A DNA stretch of 34,817 nucleotides from Halothiobacillus sp. (lineage in GTDB: Bacteria; Pseudomonadota; Gammaproteobacteria; Halothiobacillales; Halothiobacillaceae): contig JAGXHU010000035.1 in NCBI GenBank assembly GCA_024636015.1, forward strand, positions 1 to 34,817, in the 5' to 3' direction. The notes under the pieces were generated by a model, which worked only from the letters and a program-made list of their open reading frames with translations, did not search any database and was not told the DNA's origin. Below are positions 1 to 6,833 of the stretch, one piece after another. Position 1 is the first letter of the stretch. Every line of letters begins with the position of its first letter. Made by a program: the position numbers and the translations under genes.

Positions 1-330
1 ACCCGGCGGTGAGAGCGCCCGGTCGTAACTCACGTCATAGTAAATGCCGGTTTGTCCGGGCGTGCCACCCGTCGTCAGGGCCATCAGCCCCGGAAAGGAA
101 TCGGCCGGTGCCGGGGTGAAATCCTGGCTGTATTCCACGCCGTGCCGGGCAAGATCTGCCAGAGTTGAATGCGGATGCGTCTTGATGAAATGGCGCAAAT
201 CGAAGGCATGCAGCCCATCGATACTGATAAGTACAACATGTTGGATCGGCGTGACCGGTGCGGCATGACTCGCTGGGGCACAGGCCAGGGTTAGCGCGGC
301 AGAGAGAGCGGTATATTTGAGCAGGGACAT
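1..330 (-). CDS. Alkaline phosphatase-superfamily enzyme (type I phosphodiesterase-like), N-terminal part
   Basis: Only the first 110 codons are present; the gene runs off the left edge. It starts at ATG 330 with AAGGA nine bases upstream. A signal peptide (residues 1 to about 24, ending ASHAA) predicts export. The sequence VVLISIDGLHAFDL fits the first metal-binding Asp of the alkaline phosphatase/nucleotide pyrophosphatase superfamily. DSFPGLMALTTGGTPGQTGIYY fits the block that carries the nucleophile, with Ser where Thr is usual. Such enzymes cleave phosphomono- or phosphodiesters in the periplasm. It is the last visible gene of a TonB-dependent uptake cluster, 35 bases after tonB, so it probably releases phosphate or a moiety from the imported ligand. 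The substrate cannot be told from this fragment. Confidence 0.8.
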   Translation of the reverse strand, partial: MSLLKYTALSAALTLACAPASHAAPVTPIQHVVLISIDGLHAFDLRHFIKTHPHSTLADLARHGVEYSQDFTPAPADSFPGLMALTTGGTPGQTGIYYDVSYDRALSPPG

Positions 331-365
331 GGAATAATTTCCTTAATCAATAATCAATGAGGTGT

Positions 366-1166
366 TCAAGAATTTGAATCGTCCTGGGCAAACTGAACCC
401 AAATCGCGAAATCCAGCGGTCGATGGCGTTGTCCGGTCTCCGGGGACGGGTAATTGGCATCGCGTACCGCAGCCATCGCGGCCCTGTCGAGCAGATCGGA
501 GCCGCTGCTGGTGACGACATGAACGCCCGTGATCCGGCCGTTGGTATAGGTGAAGCCCACCTTGGTCCGTCCTGTCAGCTGCATCATGCGGGCCGCTGCC
601 GGATAGTGCAGGGCGACCTGGACGGCGCTGCGTACCTTCGATTCGAAGGAGGCGCTGATTTGTGATGTCGGGGCGCTTGGCGGCGTGGCCGGAGCCGGTT
701 TGGGATCGGGCGCAGGTGGCGGCGGGGGCGGCGTCACCGGCTCGGTCACGGGAGCAGGCTGAGGCGTCACCGGATGTTCGTGGTGTTGGCGGTGTTTTGG
801 ATGCTCGTGTTTCACGGGTTCATGTTTCACGGGGCGCGGCTTGACCTCGACGTGCTTCACGACCGGTTTCGGGGGTGGCGGCGTGGGCACCGGTTTGGGG
901 ACCGGAGGTGTGGGCTCCGGTGGCTTCACGGGCGGCGGCGGTTGGGTCGGCGCAGGTGGCGGCGGGGCGGGCTTGGGTGTCGGGGGCGTGGGTAACACGG
1001 GGAAGCTCAGCATGACAGGCTGGGGCGGCACGGGTTTGGGTGCTGTATGCCCGAGTTGGAATGCCACGGCCGACAGGACGAGCCCCTCCAGCACGAGAGC
1101 GACAAGGGCCGCGCCCGATAATCCCCGAGCGACGTGGGGCGCGTGGGCGGCCATGGTCGCGGTCAT
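366..1166 (-). CDS. tonB: TonB, energy-transducing protein
   Basis: 266 aa. TonB links the proton-motive force harvested by ExbB/ExbD to outer-membrane receptors. Residues about 15-40 form the N-terminal membrane anchor. Residues 43 to about 100 are a Pro-rich, Pro-Lys spacer that spans the periplasm. Residues 105-131 are unusually basic and contain eight His. The TonB C-terminal domain lies at about 165-260, including YPAAARMMQLTGRTKVGF, a recognisable TonB_C block. The start overlaps the end of exbD by 4 nt (ATGA), so translation is probably coupled. Its place in a cluster with a single receptor suggests a dedicated rather than housekeeping TonB. The reverse strand also stays open because of the Pro/Gly-rich composition; those frames were ignored. 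Confidence 0.93.
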   Translation of the reverse strand: MTATMAAHAPHVARGLSGAALVALVLEGLVLSAVAFQLGHTAPKPVPPQPVMLSFPVLPTPPTPKPAPPPPAPTQPPPPVKPPEPTPPVPKPVPTPPPPKPVVKHVEVKPRPVKHEPVKHEHPKHRQHHEHPVTPQPAPVTEPVTPPPPPPAPDPKPAPATPPSAPTSQISASFESKVRSAVQVALHYPAAARMMQLTGRTKVGFTYTNGRITGVHVVTSSGSDLLDRAAMAAVRDANYPSPETGQRHRPLDFAIWVQFAQDDSNS

Positions 1167-1558
1167 CCCGGTTGCTTCCGTGCCGCGATGCCGATTTGGG
1201 TGACGCCGGCGGTGCGGCAGGCATCCATCACCGTCATCAGATGTTGCAGCGAGGTATCTTTGGCGCCCGCGATCGTGACGACGGTATGGGCTGCGTCACC
1301 GGCTTGCAGCCGGGCCGTGAGTTGCTGCGGGCTCATCGTTTGACCATCCACCGTGATGATGCCGGCGGCATCGATGCTGACGAGCACCTTGGGCGGGTGG
1401 AGTTCGGTGGCGGTGCTGCTGTTGGCCAGATTGGTGCTGAGACCGGTGGTCGGGATCATGTGCAGGGTAATCATGATGAAGAACACCAGCAGAAACAGCA
1501 TGATGTCGATCATCGGGATGATTTCGATCCGGGCCTTCTTGGGTTCGAAATGACGCAT
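1163..1558 (-). CDS. exbD: ExbD, TonB-complex proton-channel subunit
   Basis: 131 aa, the usual size for ExbD. Residues about 15-35 form one transmembrane helix (IPMIDIMLFLLVFFIMI) that contains Asp18, matching the essential protonatable Asp of the ExbD/TolR family. The rest is the periplasmic domain, ending in a block (TSLQHLMTVMDACRTAGVTQIGI) typical of the family. The start lies one base after the exbB stop, with GGAGG inside the end of exbB, and the 3' end overlaps tonB by 4 nt. The gene order exbB-exbD-tonB is standard. ExbD rather than TolR is favoured because tonB and a receptor are adjacent and no tolA/tolB is present. Confidence 0.95.
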   Translation of the reverse strand: MRHFEPKKARIEIIPMIDIMLFLLVFFIMITLHMIPTTGLSTNLANSSTATELHPPKVLVSIDAAGIITVDGQTMSPQQLTARLQAGDAAHTVVTIAGAKDTSLQHLMTVMDACRTAGVTQIGIAARKQPG

Positions 1559-1559
1559 G

Positions 1560-2291
1560 TCAGCGCGCGCCTCCCTGGTTGATTGGCTGGTTGATCGGTT
1601 GGCTGACTGGTTGGCCGATCTGATGGGCCATCTGAGGGCGAAGCGCCCGGACGTTTTCCGTTCCGGTCGTATGTCGCTGGATGTAGATCCGGTTGATCAG
1701 CATGGTCTTCAGAATTTCCATTTGCTGAAAGACGTGCCGTACCCGGGTATTGAGGCCGTTGAAAAACACCAGGCCGACCATGGCGACAAACAGGCCTGAT
1801 GCGGTGGCCAGCAAGGCCTCGGCTACGCCGCCCGTAATCTGGGTCGGTGCCGTGTTCGGTCCCGACAGTACCTGAAAGGCATTGAACATCACGATGATCG
1901 TGCCGAGCAGACCCAGTAGCGGGGCCAGGGTGATGATGGTGTCCAGCACCCAGAACATTCGGTCCGTATGCTGGGCTTCTTTCATCATCGACTCTTCGAG
2001 GATGTCGGCGAGGCGGTCGAAGTGGTGATCGTTGTCATGGGTGGATGCGGCAGTCAGCATCCGGGCAAAGGGCAGCTTTTTGTAGTTAATGGCTAGATCC
2101 TGCAAGGCCGGTGCGGAGAGGGCAGGGATGGGGTCGAGTTGGTCCAGCAGGCGTTTCCCGCCCAAGGTGACGTTGCGCAGGTACCAGCTGCGCTCCAGCG
2201 CGACCGTCAACGCGACAAACAGCAGGATAACCATTAAGTACAAAATACCGCCCGAGCTCTGGGCGGCGTGGCTGATGGCGTCAAGATTCAT
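1560..2291 (-). CDS. exbB: ExbB, TonB-complex proton-channel subunit
   Basis: 243 aa MotA/TolQ/ExbB-family protein. It has an N-terminal transmembrane helix (about 15-32) and a cytoplasmic segment. Two C-terminal helices follow, at about 128-150 (LDTIITLAPLLGLLGTIIVM) and about 170-195 (TGGVAEALLATASGLFVAMVGLVFF). These carry the conserved LLGLLGT and TxxGL signatures of the family. It pairs with ExbD to drive TonB. The start ATG 2291 has a GAGGGG ribosome-binding site eight bases upstream. The last 20 residues are a repetitive QPxN/S tail encoded by 12-nt tandem repeats, not part of the conserved fold. It is separated from the receptor gene by an intrinsic terminator, so it probably depends on read-through or on its own weak promoter. 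Confidence 0.94.
   Translation of the reverse strand: MNLDAISHAAQSSGGILYLMVILLFVALTVALERSWYLRNVTLGGKRLLDQLDPIPALSAPALQDLAINYKKLPFARMLTAASTHDNDHHFDRLADILEESMMKEAQHTDRMFWVLDTIITLAPLLGLLGTIIVMFNAFQVLSGPNTAPTQITGGVAEALLATASGLFVAMVGLVFFNGLNTRVRHVFQQMEILKTMLINRIYIQRHTTGTENVRALRPQMAHQIGQPVSQPINQPINQGGAR
1577..1620. repeat. 12-nt imperfect tandem repeat in the 3' end of exbB
   Basis: Plus-strand units GGTTGATTGGCT, GGTTGATCGGTT and GGCTGACTGGTT, plus a partial fourth unit, follow each other at 12-nt period. They encode, on the minus strand, a four-residue repeat of the form Gln-Pro-Ile/Val-Asn/Ser at the ExbB C-terminus. Unit number could change by slippage without breaking the frame. Confidence 0.8.
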
Positions 2292-2308
2292 GAGGAATCC
2301 CCTCGGTT

Positions 2309-2353
2309 AAAAAGACATCCCCACGATGCCGTACGGGCAATCGGAGGGATGTC
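2309..2353 (-). terminator. Intrinsic terminator between receptor gene and exbB
   Basis: Read on the minus strand, GACATCCC (2353-2346) pairs with GGGATGTC (2321-2314). An inner, slightly bulged extension closes on GTAC, and TTTTT follows directly at 2313-2309. It begins 18 nt after the receptor stop. It should reduce transcription into exbB-exbD-tonB, giving more receptor than energy-coupling complex. Confidence 0.8.
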
Positions 2354-2370
2354 AGGATCAAGAAACGGTC

Positions 2371-4554
2371 TTACAGTCCGATGGACAGGGAGAGTGAGTA
2401 GCTCCGGCCCGGCAGGGTCCAGTACAGCGGGGTGTTGGCGCCGCCGGTATAGCCTGCCAGTGCGAAGATCGAGGTCTTGTTGAACAGATCGTTGACCTGG
2501 AAGCTCAGCTTGGCGTCATGCAACGGTCCCGCGGCGCCCTTGAAGGTATAGCTCGCGTTCAGGTTGGCGACGGTATAGGGCGACAGCGGTTCGATGGGGG
2601 TGCCGTTGCCCGCGAGATCGCCGTAGCGCTTGCCGACGTGCTTGGCGATCAGGGAGGCGTAGTAACTGCCCTGATTGAAGATCAGGCCGGCTGCATAGGT
2701 GCGATCGGGGGCATTCGGCAGCCACTGGCCGGTAGTTTTGTCCTTGGCGCTGTTGATCGACCCGTTGCCGTAGAGGCTGAACCCCTGCCCCACGTAGTAG
2801 GTGGCTTCGGCTTCCGCGCCCTTGTAGACGGCACCGCCTGCGTTATAGAAAATCGTGTTGCTGCCGATCTTCCGGCTCTCGACCTTGTTGTTGAAGTCGA
2901 TGTGGTACAGGTCGGCGGACAGGGTCAGGGCATGGCTCTGCCAGACGGTACCGATCTGGGTGTTGGTGGTCTGTTCTGGTGAAACCTGACTCAGCGACGG
3001 ATCGGCCGTGTAGAAAATATTCAGATTCGGCGCCAGGAAGCCTTTGGCCCACTGAGCGTATGCCGTCCAATTGTTCTCGATCTTGTAGTGCAGGGAAATG
3101 CTCGGCAGGGCCTTCGACCAGCTTTGCGCGTAATACAGCGGGTTGCCGGTCTTCTGGTTGACCAGCGCATTGATGGTGCGATGGAAATAGGCCAGCTTGA
3201 CGCCCGGCGTTACGGTCAGGCGGTCGGTGGGTTTCCAGTCGTATTCGGCATAGGGCTGCGCCGTGATCAGGCTGTCGTTCATGTTGCGGTCGGTGGCGGC
3301 CAGCAGGCTGGTGCCATTGATCAGGCCACCCAGGGTATCGTCGATTTCGTACTGGGTGCGTGTGTTTTTCTGACGATCCAGCCAGACCCCCGCCTTGAAC
3401 CGGCCGGGGCCGAGATTACGCGCAACCCGGAAAATATCGCCAAAGGACCGATAGTTCATCGACATGCGCTGGCCTGGCACATTGTTCGCACCATAAATGG
3501 TGCCGTTCGGAGTTTCGCCGTTCGGATCGCCGCCGTTGAAGCCGGCATGGTGATAGGCATAGGTGTAGAGCTTGTTGTCGATCGTCCAGCTACCCAACAG
3601 CGACTTGAGATCGATGTACTCCAGGTCCGCCGTAATCTTGTCGTAGTTGTAGCCGTAGTACGCCTGACTGGTTGGATCGTTGTTCAGGCCGTAGTTCGGG
3701 CCAAATTGGGTGATCTGGGCCTTGGTGGCACCGATCAGCACATTCTGGTGAATCTTGTTGTACATGCCGAACAGTGTCAGCACGGTGTTGTCGCCGATCG
3801 GCGTTTCCGATTTGAAGACGAGGTTCTGGCGCTTCTGGGCCGCATAGGTCAGTGCGCCGTTGGTCGATGAGTTCTTGTAATTGATATAAGCCTTGGTATC
3901 GCCCAGGTTTTTGAGCACGCCCGTGTCATAACGCAGGCCAAACAGATCGGACTTGTGGCTACCAAAACTGGCGTAGGGCGTCAGGGCCGCCACGTCTTCC
4001 GGCTGGCGGGATTGAACTGCAATTGTCCCGCCGAAGGTGGCATCGCCAATCGTGCTCGCGTTGCCCGGGCCGCGATCCACAATTATCTTGCCCGTATCCT
4101 GCGGCATAAAATAGTTGGTGGAGTGATGGGTGAAATCGTTCGAATCGCTGAAGGGGATATCATCAAAAGTCACATTGAACTGACCATCCTGGAATCCGCG
4201 CATGGTCAGACCCTGCGATTCCATACCGCCCGGCCCGTTGGGTGCCACATCGGCCACGCTGGGTGCGATGGTCACGATATCCGTGTAGTTGGCCGTGGGC
4301 GCTGCATTGTTTTCAATGAAGTGCTGATCGATCTGCGATTGGGGTTCCGTGGCTTTCAGGGATGCCTTGGTGGGTGCCTGGTAGGGCGCTGAAGCCTGTT
4401 TGGCCGCGGTTGTTCCACTACCCGTGCCGTTGCTTTGCACGGTGCCCAGATCAATGGCGCTGCCGGCCTGGGTCATGGGGGCCGCGCTCAAGGCGGCGAG
4501 ACTGGTCAGGATGACCAGGGTCAGCTTGTTTCGCGTAAATCCGGTGATGTTCAT
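2371..4554 (-). CDS. TonB-dependent outer-membrane receptor
   Basis: 727 aa, a normal length for the family. A signal peptide (residues 1-30, cleavage after TQA) is followed by a mature N-terminus with IDLGTVQS, a possible TonB box. The plug domain spans about 75-190 (DIVTIAPSVADVAPNGPGG, MRGFQDGQFNVTFDDIPF, and IVDRGPGNASTIGDATFGGTI, a typical plug end). The remainder is the 22-strand barrel, ending in SYSLSLSIGL. The usual terminal aromatic is replaced by Leu. Start ATG 4554 has AAGGG upstream. The ligand is not evident from sequence. The adjacent exported phosphatase-like gene and the upstream PhoB-box-like repeat suggest an organophosphate rather than a ferric siderophore, but that is inference. 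Confidence 0.93.
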   Translation of the reverse strand: MNITGFTRNKLTLVILTSLAALSAAPMTQAGSAIDLGTVQSNGTGSGTTAAKQASAPYQAPTKASLKATEPQSQIDQHFIENNAAPTANYTDIVTIAPSVADVAPNGPGGMESQGLTMRGFQDGQFNVTFDDIPFSDSNDFTHHSTNYFMPQDTGKIIVDRGPGNASTIGDATFGGTIAVQSRQPEDVAALTPYASFGSHKSDLFGLRYDTGVLKNLGDTKAYINYKNSSTNGALTYAAQKRQNLVFKSETPIGDNTVLTLFGMYNKIHQNVLIGATKAQITQFGPNYGLNNDPTSQAYYGYNYDKITADLEYIDLKSLLGSWTIDNKLYTYAYHHAGFNGGDPNGETPNGTIYGANNVPGQRMSMNYRSFGDIFRVARNLGPGRFKAGVWLDRQKNTRTQYEIDDTLGGLINGTSLLAATDRNMNDSLITAQPYAEYDWKPTDRLTVTPGVKLAYFHRTINALVNQKTGNPLYYAQSWSKALPSISLHYKIENNWTAYAQWAKGFLAPNLNIFYTADPSLSQVSPEQTTNTQIGTVWQSHALTLSADLYHIDFNNKVESRKIGSNTIFYNAGGAVYKGAEAEATYYVGQGFSLYGNGSINSAKDKTTGQWLPNAPDRTYAAGLIFNQGSYYASLIAKHVGKRYGDLAGNGTPIEPLSPYTVANLNASYTFKGAAGPLHDAKLSFQVNDLFNKTSIFALAGYTGGANTPLYWTLPGRSYSLSLSIGL

Positions 4555-4631
4555 AGGAACCCTTAGTGAAAAATCCTGTGCAAAAACAACAGACGTCGAT
4601 GACCAGCGACAAACACGGTTTCGGCGTCATT

Positions 4632-4648
4632 TGATTTCCAGGAAATCA
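4632..4648. promoter_or_regulatory. 17-bp perfect palindrome in receptor 5' leader
   Basis: TGATTTCC-A-GGAAATCA is a perfect 8-1-8 inverted repeat about 80 bases upstream of the receptor start. It could be an operator or an RNA hairpin in the leader. No regulator is known to me for exactly this sequence. Confidence 0.5.
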
Positions 4649-4726
4649 GTTAGTGATGTGAAAAATTCGTATTGCTAAAAGCGCGGAAAACTTTATGTTT
4701 TGTTTGTGAACGTTCTGTTTCCGAAT

Positions 4727-4745
4727 GCTGACAGCAGGGTGACAG
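4727..4745 (-). promoter_or_regulatory. PhoB-box-like direct repeat
   Basis: On the minus strand the sequence is CTGTCACCCTGCTGTCAGC: two CTGTCA half-sites exactly 11 bp apart, as in the classical PhoB box. It faces the receptor gene. A good -10 at the expected distance is not obvious (AGAACG at about 4716-4711), and the leader would be about 150 nt. The call is therefore a candidate that gains weight from the phosphatase gene in the cluster. Confidence 0.5.
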
Positions 4746-4797
4746 CCCCTCGGTTGCGTGTTCGATTTCTGAGCCAAGCCTCTGTAAATGAACAGAC

Positions 4798-4827
4798 TGT
4801 TACGATTTGTTACGGTTTGGTAATGGC
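4798..4827. repeat. 10-bp tandem repeat, TGTTACG(A/G)TT
   Basis: TGTTACGATT, TGTTACGGTT and the weaker TGGTAATGGC start at 4798, 4808 and 4818. One-helical-turn spacing is typical of a factor binding one face of DNA. It overlaps the palindrome AACAGACTGTT at 4791-4801 and lies 75-105 bp upstream of the DUF883 operon promoter. Confidence 0.45.
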
Positions 4828-4876
4828 GGGGTGTTGAAGTAATGTGTTGATGCTTAAAGGGTAGGGCGGACGTTGC

Positions 4877-4907
4877 TTGTACACCGTGCTCTTTAAGTTG
4901 CTATGAT
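4877..4907 (+). promoter_or_regulatory. Candidate sigma70 promoter of the yqjD-like operon
   Basis: TTGTAC (4877-4882) and TATGAT (4902-4907) are separated by 19 bp, slightly long. The in-frame ATG at 4903 lies inside this -10, which argues for the downstream start ATG 4942. Confidence 0.45.
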
Positions 4908-4941
4908 TGAACGGGTAATTTCCATCAAGGGAGAAGCGACC

Positions 4942-5286
4942 ATGGCTCAAGCAACGCAGAATGATTCATCCGAAGAACTGTCCGCCGTCAAAGCGGATCT
5001 CAAACAGCTGAAAACGGATATGGCGGCCCTGGTGTCGGCATTGAAGGAATCGGGGGCGCAACGCGCGTCGGCGGTCGAGGACAGTGCACTCGACGCGGTA
5101 CATGAGGCGATTTCGACTTTGAATCGTCGGTTCGAAGGCATTAAAACCAAGGCCGGCGCCCAAGCGAAAGATGCATTGGACGAGGCAGAGCAGACCGTTG
5201 TCCGCCACCCGCTGGCGACAGTGGCTGCGGCTTTCGGCATTGGCTTTGTATTGGCCAAGCTCTTTGATGTGGGCTCCCGCCGCTGA
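4942..5286 (+). CDS. DUF883/ElaB-YqjD-family protein
   Basis: 114 aa from ATG 4942, chosen because AAGGGAG lies about ten bases upstream and because an upstream in-frame ATG (4903) falls in the promoter. Residues about 10-90 are charged and helical. Residues about 87-108 (HPLATVAAAFGIGFVLAKLF) form the conserved C-terminal hydrophobic segment of DUF883 proteins such as YqjD and ElaB. Those proteins are anchored to the inner membrane through the C-terminus and can bind ribosomes in stationary phase. It is first in a three-gene operon whose order matches yqjD-yqjE-yqjK of enterobacteria. Family assignment is good; the cellular role here is inferred only from the family. Confidence 0.85.
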   Translation: MAQATQNDSSEELSAVKADLKQLKTDMAALVSALKESGAQRASAVEDSALDAVHEAISTLNRRFEGIKTKAGAQAKDALDEAEQTVVRHPLATVAAAFGIGFVLAKLFDVGSRR

Positions 5287-5291
5287 ACACA

Positions 5292-5558
5292 TTGACTGAG
5301 TACGTCATTGGCCTGCTCGAGCTGATGGAGGCCGAGGGGCGCGCCCTTCGTCGTGCCGTTGTACGTACCGGCATGGGGTTGGGACTTTTGCTGGTTGCCG
5401 TCGGGCTGATTCTGACCGGATTGGGCTTTTTGATGGCGGCCACCTATATGGCGCTGGCGGTCTGGTTGGGTGCCCCTTGGGCAGCGTTCGCCGTCGGTGT
5501 CGCTGCCTTGCTGCTGGCGGTCCTTCTGGTCTGGCTGGCACAGCGAATGACCCGCTAA
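5292..5558 (+). CDS. YqjE-like phage-holin-superfamily membrane protein
   Basis: 88 aa if it starts at TTG 5292, five bases after the DUF883 stop. The alternative ATG at 5325 would remove the first 11 residues; neither start has a clear ribosome-binding site. Residues about 12-25 (LMEAEGRALRRAVVRTG) precede two long transmembrane helices (about 26-52 and 56-82). The pattern matches the YqjE/DUF1469 family in the holin III superfamily. It is second in the yqjDEK-like operon. Despite the family name there is no phage context, so lysis is not implied. A role in the envelope alongside the DUF883 protein is likely. Confidence 0.8.
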   Translation: MTEYVIGLLELMEAEGRALRRAVVRTGMGLGLLLVAVGLILTGLGFLMAATYMALAVWLGAPWAAFAVGVAALLLAVLLVWLAQRMTR

Positions 5559-5568
5559 GGAGGTAGTT

Positions 5569-5826
5569 GTGCCAGAACATGCGCAATGCTCTGAACCGTC
5601 TCTCTCTGAGGCGAAACTAAGGCTTCGTCAGCGGGCGGCCCATTTGACAGCGGTCGCCGTGCTGCGTGGTGTCGTTCAGCGCCATCCTTTGTCGGTGATC
5701 GTCCTGTCCGTACTGGGTGCTGGTATCGCTGTCCGGACTTTCCCCGTCATGGTGCGCATACTGCGCACCGAACCCCAGTGGGTGCTGTTGGCTGCCCAGT
5801 TGTTCCTCCAGAGACGTCGCCGCTAG
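5569..5826 (+). CDS. Small membrane protein, YqjK-like position
   Basis: 85 aa, GTG start at 5569 with a strong AAGGAGG seven bases upstream. Residues 12-35 are basic and helical. Residues about 40-62 (HPLSVIVLSVLGAGIAVRTF) form a transmembrane segment, and the C-terminus ends in four Arg. The architecture (basic N-terminus, HP-containing membrane helix, basic tail) resembles YqjK, which occupies the same operon position in enterobacteria. Sequence similarity is too weak for me to be certain of homology. Confidence 0.75.
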   Translation: MPEHAQCSEPSLSEAKLRLRQRAAHLTAVAVLRGVVQRHPLSVIVLSVLGAGIAVRTFPVMVRILRTEPQWVLLAAQLFLQRRRR

Positions 5827-5950
5827 CTGCCTACTGTCCCCGAAGGGCATCTCCCGCCCTGTCATTTACGAATCTCCGCCGGATATCATCATGAACCAGG
5901 CTTGTTGAAATCAGCTGTTGTTCATGGGGTAGACGTTTTTTTGGACAATA

Positions 5951-5978
5951 AAAAAACCCCGAATTAATCGAGGTTTTT
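5951..5978. terminator. Bidirectional intrinsic terminator
   Basis: AAAAACCCCGA and TCGAGGTTTTT pair across loop ATTAA with one C-A mismatch, leaving a T-rich run on both strands. It serves the yqjD-like operon from the left and the DUF302 lipoprotein gene from the right. A second perfect 11-bp hairpin (CCGGTGCGCTT-AATC-AAGCGCACCGG, 5989-6014) stands between it and the lipoprotein stop, without its own U-tract. Confidence 0.75.
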
Positions 5979-6037
5979 GTGTCGCGGTCCGGTGCGCTTA
6001 ATCAAGCGCACCGGCCGTTATCGCTCTATTTTGTGAA

Positions 6038-6607
6038 TCAGAATCCGCCGTGGGCAGCTGCTTCCATCATCTTGTGTATGGAGTTACGAACATGTTCAGC
6101 ATTCTTTTTAAATGGCTGAGGCATGTTCTTTCCACCATGAACAAACATGTCCATGTTCAAGCCATACAGCCAGTAACGGCCTTCCTTGTCTTCGACCACC
6201 GCAATCCGGCAGGGCAGATAGGCAGCGAAATAGGGGCTGAAATCGACCGCTTGGCGGGCGATTGATGGGCTGCAATACTGATAAATCATCATGTAGAGCT
6301 GCTTTTTACCTGTTTCCAGTTCCAGCTGCTGGGACAACGGCATCTCGCCGACATTCTTCAGACCGGTGCCGACGGAGGCCGAATCAAGACTGGTTTTGAT
6401 GTCGGCAGGGGTGATCCCCTTATCCACTTCCATGCGCCAAACCGTTGCAGCGCCAAGATCACCACCGCTGGCTACAAATTTGTCGTACATCTGGCTGTAG
6501 ATATCCATGGCCTGCGGGTCCAGCTTGTCCTTGATCGACAGAAAGCCGCAACCAGAAAGAGACATGATAGCGACACCCAGTACAGATGCCTTTAAGAAAT
6601 TGCGCAT
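6038..6607 (-). CDS. DUF302-domain lipoprotein
   Basis: 189 aa from ATG 6607, chosen because GGGGTGAG lies four bases upstream; GTG 6616 is the alternative. A short signal sequence ends in the lipobox LSGC (Cys20), so it should be a lipoprotein. Residues about 65-185 match the DUF302 pattern: a central YCSPSIARQAVDFSPYFAAYLPCRIAVVED core with the LPC motif. The molecular role of DUF302 proteins is poorly known; they are common in sulfur-oxidising bacteria. The gene is monocistronic and divergent from the gcvR-like gene, separated by an AT-rich region. Confidence 0.8.
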   Translation of the reverse strand: MRNFLKASVLGVAIMSLSGCGFLSIKDKLDPQAMDIYSQMYDKFVASGGDLGAATVWRMEVDKGITPADIKTSLDSASVGTGLKNVGEMPLSQQLELETGKKQLYMMIYQYCSPSIARQAVDFSPYFAAYLPCRIAVVEDKEGRYWLYGLNMDMFVHGGKNMPQPFKKNAEHVRNSIHKMMEAAAHGGF

Positions 6608-6616
6608 TCGACTCAC

Positions 6617-6833
6617 CCCGTGTTGTTGATTTTATCTACTAGCGAACGCATTGTTGCTCCATTAGTAAACCATGACAAACTGATTTAGTTCATTAGCAAT
6701 CAACCTTTTTTATATAGCCATATGCTAATAAACCAACCGCACGGCTGAGATATGGCACGGCCTGAAAATATATTGAGCCTCTTCGGGTGCGGCATTTTCC
6801 CGAACGCGGATCAAATCAACTAGAATCGGGCGC
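6617..6833. other. AT-rich divergent promoter region
   Basis: About 217 bases between the lipoprotein gene and the gcvR-like gene, much richer in A/T than its surroundings. It contains a 7-bp inverted repeat, ATTAGCA (6692-6698) and TGCTAAT (6723-6729), around a T-tract and TATATAG. No promoter can be assigned with confidence. Confidence 0.4.

Larger units (their letters stand above)
4555..4941. other. Divergent intergenic region, receptor operon / DUF883 operon
   Basis: 387 bases without a gene, AT-rich beside its GC-rich neighbours. It holds a 17-bp perfect palindrome (4632-4648), a PhoB-box-like direct repeat (4727-4745), an 11-bp palindrome AACAGACTGTT (4791-4801), three 10-bp tandem units starting TGTTACG (4798-4827, the third degenerate) and a sigma70-like promoter for the plus-strand operon. 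This density of sites suggests multiple regulators. Confidence 0.7.

Noticed and set aside
3088..3870. 260-codon open frame on the plus strand
   Set aside because: Antisense to the receptor barrel; long stop-free frames opposite GC-rich genes are expected.
5292..5558. Phage holin as evidence for a prophage
   Set aside because: The protein belongs to a holin superfamily by fold only; neighbours are yqjD- and yqjK-like, and no phage genes are near.
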